From: Methanobacteriaceae archaeon
GTDB taxonomy: Archaea; Methanobacteriota; Methanobacteria; Methanobacteriales; Methanobacteriaceae
Direction: 5' to 3'
NCBI GenBank assembly: GCA_030016715.1
Contig: JASEJD010000001.1
Span: 248,001-312,000, forward strand
Length of the DNA stretch: 64,000 nucleotides
Part shown: piece after piece, positions 59,780 to 64,000 of the stretch
How positions within the stretch are numbered: the first letter of the stretch is position 1
Layout: each line of letters starts with the position of its first letter
The notes under the pieces: generated by a model
Databases searched by the model: none
Seen by the model: the letters and a program-made list of their open reading frames with translations, nothing else
Told to the model about the DNA's origin: nothing
Made by a program: the position numbers and the translations under genes

Positions 59780-62128
59780 TTAGAAAGGTAGTTCTGCGTA
59801 GCGACCTTTCCAATACAATATTTTACAATTTTGCATAACGCCTAATGTATTTCTTGAACTGGTTGCATCTGCTGTATACCAAACGCCATTAGCATACAAT
59901 TCTGCCCAAACATGACCTACAGTCATAGTAGAGAATTCACATTGTGCATGGGCATATCTTGCTGGAATACCAACCGATCTGGCCATAGCAATCATTAAGT
60001 GGGTGTGGTCTATACAATTTCCATTTCTCGTTTTTAAGATACCGGTTGCACCATATTTAGTATTATAATAGAAGGTATAACTTAGATTATCTCTGACCCA
60101 TCTGAATATTCTATCTGCCTTTTCATAATTTGAACCAGCCCCATTTACAATTGACAAAGCTAATGATTTAATTGCAGCATCATTAACCTGACAATTTTTA
60201 GTGGCAATGAGATATGGTTTCAATTCAGGCGGAATTACCTCTTTAAAGTTGACTGTTTTAGTGTTAACTATAGCGTAATTAGGTAATCTCTTTTTGGTAT
60301 TATAGAAGTCCATTATCTTTGAGAAACTGTATATCATATTGTTATAATCCACTTTTCCGGCTGAGTATATTCCATAATTTGGCGCTCTTTTATATGACTC
60401 CATGAATTTCTTCAAATTAGCTGCAATCTTTACATATTCATTTTTATAGATATTAGCCACAACAGTGTTTCCATTAGGATTTGGAGCTTCTCCAAATTCT
60501 CTGAATTTTATTGGAATGTTAGTTCCTTGATTTATTTGAACTACACTGGAAACCAGCATGTATAAAAAGTCTGCCATGCCAATCTGTTTACCTGATAGAG
60601 TCACATAATTGGGGAGTCTTTTATTGGTTTCAATAAAAGCCTTTACTTTTGAAGCTGCAACCTTTATTTCGTTTATTGTTGTTGAATCAGCTACATACGA
60701 GTAATCAGAACCCGCAGAATCTGTACTGAAAAATTGTTGATTAATTAAGCCGTAACGGAACAATACAAATCCGGAAGCTCCGTTATCTAAAGCAGCTTCT
60801 ATATCATTATCTAATTCTGAAGCAGGTATAGGAACCACATTACTGTCAGACCTATAACTCTGCAAACCAGCAACTACTGGTTTACCACCAGAGTTGTCTT
60901 TTATATATTTCACAGTTGACCCAATCCATTTAGTGTTTTGATTGTAGTTGCCTTTGTAAACCATTGGAACCAAGAAGTCTAAGTAAGGTGCAAGTTTAGA
61001 ATAATCTTGGCCGTAATAATATGCATTTACTGATTTTTCGGGCATTACTGCTATAGAAACAGCAACTTTTGGTTTAATTGATTTAACTGTATTGTAAGCA
61101 CGTTTTACAAATGAAGTTATACTGTTCACACCATTAGCATGTTTATAGGCTGTTCCAGGGTATCGGACATAATCCAGATGAATGCCGCTTATATCATAAT
61201 TTTTAGTTACCGTAGATATGGTTTTGATTAATGCGTCGTTGAATGCAGTGCTGGTACCGTATTTGGTTTGATATTTATAGGTAGTTTTCGTAACCCATTT
61301 ATATTTGGTTTTAGATGTCCATTTGTATGTCCATTTGTACGAAGTTATGGATTTCCAAGTGGATTTCCAAACATATTTCCATTGTCCATATGATTTGTAC
61401 CAGTTTTTATACCAGCTTTTATACCATTTTGTATAGGGAGTTTTAACCCATTGTTTATAGTATACCTTGTAAGCTGTTTTTACTTTGGATGTGACTGGGA
61501 TTTTTACTTGGTAACTGTATTTTCCTTCTGGATTAACCCATTTTCCATTGCTATCTAAGAAACAAGTGATCCATGCGTGAACACGTATCCCGCTTCCTTT
61601 GACCTTGTTTATGAGTGTTTGTAGTTGAGTAAAGTATGTGTTTTTATATCCTTTTGTTAAAAAGAATATATCGGTTATGCCAGCCATCTTTAGTGTATTG
61701 ACATCTATTTTGTTAACATCGTACGGATTTAACCATAATCCTTGCATATTTTCATATACTTCAAGACCTGCTGCTGCATATTCCTGAATGTTCTCTGAAT
61801 AGTTATTAGTAGAAGTTGCACCATTTTGCGTGCCAGATTCCTCTTCAATATTGTCGGAATTTGAACCATTTTCTGAAAGTGGTTCATCTATTATGTTGGT
61901 ATCAGTAGTTTCAATTTCATCTTCACTGCCATCAGTTTCCAGGCTATTTTCCAAGGATTGTTGATCATCCGTGTTGATATTAGTAGTATCAACTTCATCA
62001 CTACCAATATCCGAATCTAAAATATTTTCTAAAGGTTGTTGGTCATCTGTGTTGGCGTAGATGCTATTCGAACCAAGCAATGATACACTTAGCATGAATA
62101 TCATTGCTAAAATCACTTTTCTCGAAAT
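59780..62128 (-). CDS. pseudomurein-binding GHL10/transglutaminase (C71-like) surface protein
   Basis: About 782 residues. A signal peptide (ILAMIFMLSVSLLGSNSIYA), an acidic Asp/Glu/Asn linker (to about 110), a glycosyl-hydrolase-like GHL10 barrel (NMQGLWLNPYDVNKID, GIHLDYVRYPG), broken by a 75-residue Tyr/Trp/Lys-rich insert (61262-61485; e.g. TKWYKSWYKNWYKSYGQWKY), three pseudomurein-binding repeats (KRLPNY, KRAPNY, KRLPNY) and a C-terminal transglutaminase-like domain with Cys in GNCIDHTHL, His in GHVWAEL and Asp in YTADATSS, as in phage PeiW/PeiP endoisopeptidases. Start ATT 62128 preferred over GTG 62116 because GAGGGGG is 7 bases upstream and it adds the signal's basic residues. Confidence 0.87.
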   Translation of the reverse strand: MSRKVILAMIFMLSVSLLGSNSIYANTDDQQPLENILDSDIGSDEVDTTNINTDDQQSLENSLETDGSEDEIETTDTNIIDEPLSENGSNSDNIEEESGTQNGATSTNNYSENIQEYAAAGLEVYENMQGLWLNPYDVNKIDVNTLKMAGITDIFFLTKGYKNTYFTQLQTLINKVKGSGIRVHAWITCFLDSNGKWVNPEGKYSYQVKIPVTSKVKTAYKVYYKQWVKTPYTKWYKSWYKNWYKSYGQWKYVWKSTWKSITSYKWTYKWTSKTKYKWVTKTTYKYQTKYGTSTAFNDALIKTISTVTKNYDISGIHLDYVRYPGTAYKHANGVNSITSFVKRAYNTVKSIKPKVAVSIAVMPEKSVNAYYYGQDYSKLAPYLDFLVPMVYKGNYNQNTKWIGSTVKYIKDNSGGKPVVAGLQSYRSDSNVVPIPASELDNDIEAALDNGASGFVLFRYGLINQQFFSTDSAGSDYSYVADSTTINEIKVAASKVKAFIETNKRLPNYVTLSGKQIGMADFLYMLVSSVVQINQGTNIPIKFREFGEAPNPNGNTVVANIYKNEYVKIAANLKKFMESYKRAPNYGIYSAGKVDYNNMIYSFSKIMDFYNTKKRLPNYAIVNTKTVNFKEVIPPELKPYLIATKNCQVNDAAIKSLALSIVNGAGSNYEKADRIFRWVRDNLSYTFYYNTKYGATGILKTRNGNCIDHTHLMIAMARSVGIPARYAHAQCEFSTMTVGHVWAELYANGVWYTADATSSRNTLGVMQNCKILYWKGRYAELPF

Positions 62129-62896
62129 TCTAACGCCCCCTCGTCCATAAATTTAAACTGCCAACTTGGACAATTTTTTTGGACGTTTAAAATTCTTTAC
62201 TTCAATAATATATAAATATTTTGTTTTTATTTTCAAAAAAATTGGTTGATAAAACTCTTTTTAGAATTTAAGACTTTATATTAAGGAATTAAAATAATTA
62301 TTAAGGGATGTATTACCTTAATTAATATATTTAAGAATTAAGGAAGTATTATCGGTTTTTTAATCCGAATAATTAGTATTTCTGTGATTATTAATATTTA
62401 TAAAACGTTCAGACCTATTATTACATTTTTTAATTTCAAATTTCAATTATAGGCATAATTAAAATACTTTGAATAAAACAAAACATGATTTAAAACTATT
62501 AATCTACAAATAAATTGATTTAAGCCCATTAATAAAATTGATTATTTATTTGATTAACAATAGTAATTTCATAAAATATATAGGAATATCTGACATTTCT
62601 AAGAAGTAATTTTATTTTTTATGAGAAACCATGCCTCCAGAAAATCTTGTAAAAAATTATTTACACTAAAACAAGTTAAAATTATATAAAATAATATATG
62701 TCGATTTAGAAAACTTATTATCCTCTATGAAAACATTTAATCTGAAAATTTGGCTATATATATGTTAAGTAGATTAAATAAACTATTAAATGCTTTAAAT
62801 TTTCATAGAACCTTTTGGGAAGATCTAAATTATTTACAGATGAAAATTGAAATCAAAGTGAAGAATTAAAAAAATTTATAGTTTATAGGTAAAAAC
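62129..62896. other. 768-bp intergenic region with TTAAGG motifs
   Basis: AT-rich, no ORF over 30 codons with an SD and no tRNA or RNA fold recognised. TTAAGG or its complement occurs four times in 60 bp (62281-62286, 62301-62306, 62316-62321 reversed, about 62337-62342); the middle pair makes ATTAAGG-(9)-CCTTAAT (62300-62322). TATA-like stretches near 62750 may serve the gene on the right. Confidence 0.4.
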
Positions 62897-63871
62897 ATGT
62901 TAAAACCTCAATACAAAATTATTTCTAATTTTGAATTTACTTCCGGTGAAATACTACCTGAAATTGTTATGGAATATGCTACTCAAGGTATCAAAAGAAT
63001 TGATGAAAAAGGAAATATCACCAATGCTATTCTATTCTTGCATGGGTGGTCTGGAGATTATACATCAATAAATCGCCTGAAAGATGTTATTGGTCCTGGA
63101 AAGGCTGTTGATACAGATAAATATTTCATTATCAGTACCACAGCCCTAGGTTCGCCAGGATCCTCCTCCCCCTCAACAACAAGACTTGGAGTTAAATTTC
63201 CCAAATATTCAGTTAAGGATATGGTTAATGTTCAGTTTCGACTTTTAAGTGAACATTTAAAGGTTAAAAAATTGAAGGGTGTTATTGGAACTTCTATGGG
63301 TGGTTTTTTGACCTTAAACTGGGCTACAGACTATCCTAATTATATGGATTTTATAATACCTATCGTTACCAGCTATGATACGAAGGGTAGAAACTTTGCA
63401 ATTAATAGTTTAATGAACCTAATCATTGAAAGAGATCCCGATTATCAGAATGGTAAATACGAATTTAATCCTAAAAATGCTGTTGAAAATGCTTCAATGC
63501 TACTCTATTTATTTGCTTTTTCACCAGAATATTATAAAAAAGAATTTGAAACCAATGAAATTCTTTATAATAACTTGGTTGAGAGAGGAGTTGAAGGCCA
63601 AAAGAAGGATGCTAATGATATAATATGGCGAAACAATGCTTTAAACTCATTTAATATTAAAGAAGACCTCTATAAGATAAAAGTAAAAACTCTTATTATT
63701 GGAGTTAAACAAGATCCGCTTTTCCCTCCAGAGACTGATACCATTCCATTACATAAAGAGATAAAACAATCAAAATTATTTTTATATGATTCAAGTCAAG
63801 GTCATCTCGGAATTAACGAATTAATAAAAGCTGAGAATGTAATAAAAGAGTTTTTAAGTGAAATTAGATAA
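62897..63871 (+). CDS. alpha/beta hydrolase, homoserine O-acyltransferase (MetX)-like
   Basis: 324 residues. Nucleophile elbow GTSMGGFLT, oxyanion region LFLHGWSGDY, Asp in VKQDPLFPPE and His in SSQGHLGIN complete the triad. The length and motif order match the MetX-type acetyltransferase/hydrolase family, but the homoserine-binding residues cannot be checked here, so the substrate is open. Solitary gene after a long gap. Confidence 0.78.
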   Translation: MLKPQYKIISNFEFTSGEILPEIVMEYATQGIKRIDEKGNITNAILFLHGWSGDYTSINRLKDVIGPGKAVDTDKYFIISTTALGSPGSSSPSTTRLGVKFPKYSVKDMVNVQFRLLSEHLKVKKLKGVIGTSMGGFLTLNWATDYPNYMDFIIPIVTSYDTKGRNFAINSLMNLIIERDPDYQNGKYEFNPKNAVENASMLLYLFAFSPEYYKKEFETNEILYNNLVERGVEGQKKDANDIIWRNNALNSFNIKEDLYKIKVKTLIIGVKQDPLFPPETDTIPLHKEIKQSKLFLYDSSQGHLGINELIKAENVIKEFLSEIR

Positions 63872-64000
63872 CAAAATAATCTCTGTAAAATGAAGAATTT
63901 TAATTATATATCAGGTGAAATAATCGAAGTTAAGAAATATAAATGTTGAACAACAAATTATAGTATGAGTTATACTTTACTGAATGCTTTTGAAGGGATT

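Noticed and set aside
61262-61485. Tyr/Trp/Lys repeat as a sequencing artefact
   Set aside because: It keeps one frame for 75 codons with varied codons, which argues for a real protein segment.
63964-64000. Start of a plus-strand gene at the right edge (MSYTLLNAFEGI)
   Set aside because: Only 12 codons are visible and no SD is present.

Overview
The window is AT-rich archaeal DNA from a hydrogenotrophic methanogen of the order Methanobacteriales, most likely Methanobacterium or a close relative. The reasons are a run of methanogenesis marker genes (mmp2, 3, 6, 5, 15, 17), a CoM/CoB-type fumarate reductase subunit (TfrB), a cell-wall protein with pseudomurein-binding repeats and a C71-like endoisopeptidase domain, archaeal Dph5, Trm5, Nob1, ZPR1 and GlyRS, and archaeal promoters (BRE plus TATA box) with strong Shine-Dalgarno (SD) motifs. 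No tRNA, rRNA, IS element, prophage or CRISPR array was seen. The layout is ordinary chromosome with many short operons. All assignments are from reading motifs; no database search was run.

Layout. 0.1-3.0 kb: ABC-2 exporter operon with a methyltransferase. 3.2-5.7 kb: two hybrid receiver/HisKA_2 histidine kinases behind a 31-bp tandem repeat. 5.9-8.2 kb: a small unknown protein, a frameshifted membrane-anchored flavodoxin, a CDP-alcohol phosphatidyltransferase and a Dam-type DNA methylase. 8.4-11.3 kb: dph5, trm5, mtnA. 11.5-18.0 kb (minus strand): an overlapping operon mmp2-mmp3-mmp6-DUF2111-mmp5-mmp15-mmp17 followed closely by nifB, which reads as a methyl-CoM reductase (MCR) activation and metallocluster locus. 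18.1-21.9 kb: DUF2117, nob1, a candidate structured small RNA, moaB, pyrE with an overlapping 52-residue Cys-rich protein, and a PRC-barrel protein. 22-31 kb: two tandem sodium:solute symporters, one with a small accessory subunit, then an aryl-acid set (PaaK-like ligase, ACT protein, IorAB). 31-37 kb: tfrB, trmJ, DUF1512, dcd, glyS. 37-41 kb: UspA, FilR1-type regulator, TatD, PfkB kinase. 40.8-45.9 kb: minD-DUF2226-sepF-DUF1611 facing a roadblock protein and a P-loop kinase. 45.9-50.4 kb: ZPR1, an acidic-tailed histone-fold protein, nadC, rnz, mscS, sortase. 50.6-55.2 kb: ferredoxin, V4R protein, group 3 [NiFe] hydrogenase small and large subunits, then a roadblock fusion protein. 55.4-64 kb: nadA, a decayed 5'-nucleotidase/SoxB-like gene, a hypothetical protein, thioesterase, ferritin-like protein, the large pseudomurein-binding protein and a MetX-like hydrolase.

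The observations I rate most worth following are: the ferredoxin-V4R-hydrogenase operon, which lacks the usual MvhD/HdrA/FrhB partners; a 97-nt candidate RNA presenting an unpaired CCUCC (anti-SD-like) loop; nifB linked to the MCR-activation genes; a histone-fold protein with an acidic tail and a C-terminal helix; and three genes whose best start, judged by SD position and expected N-terminus, is a near-cognate codon (CUG, AUC/UUA, AUU).
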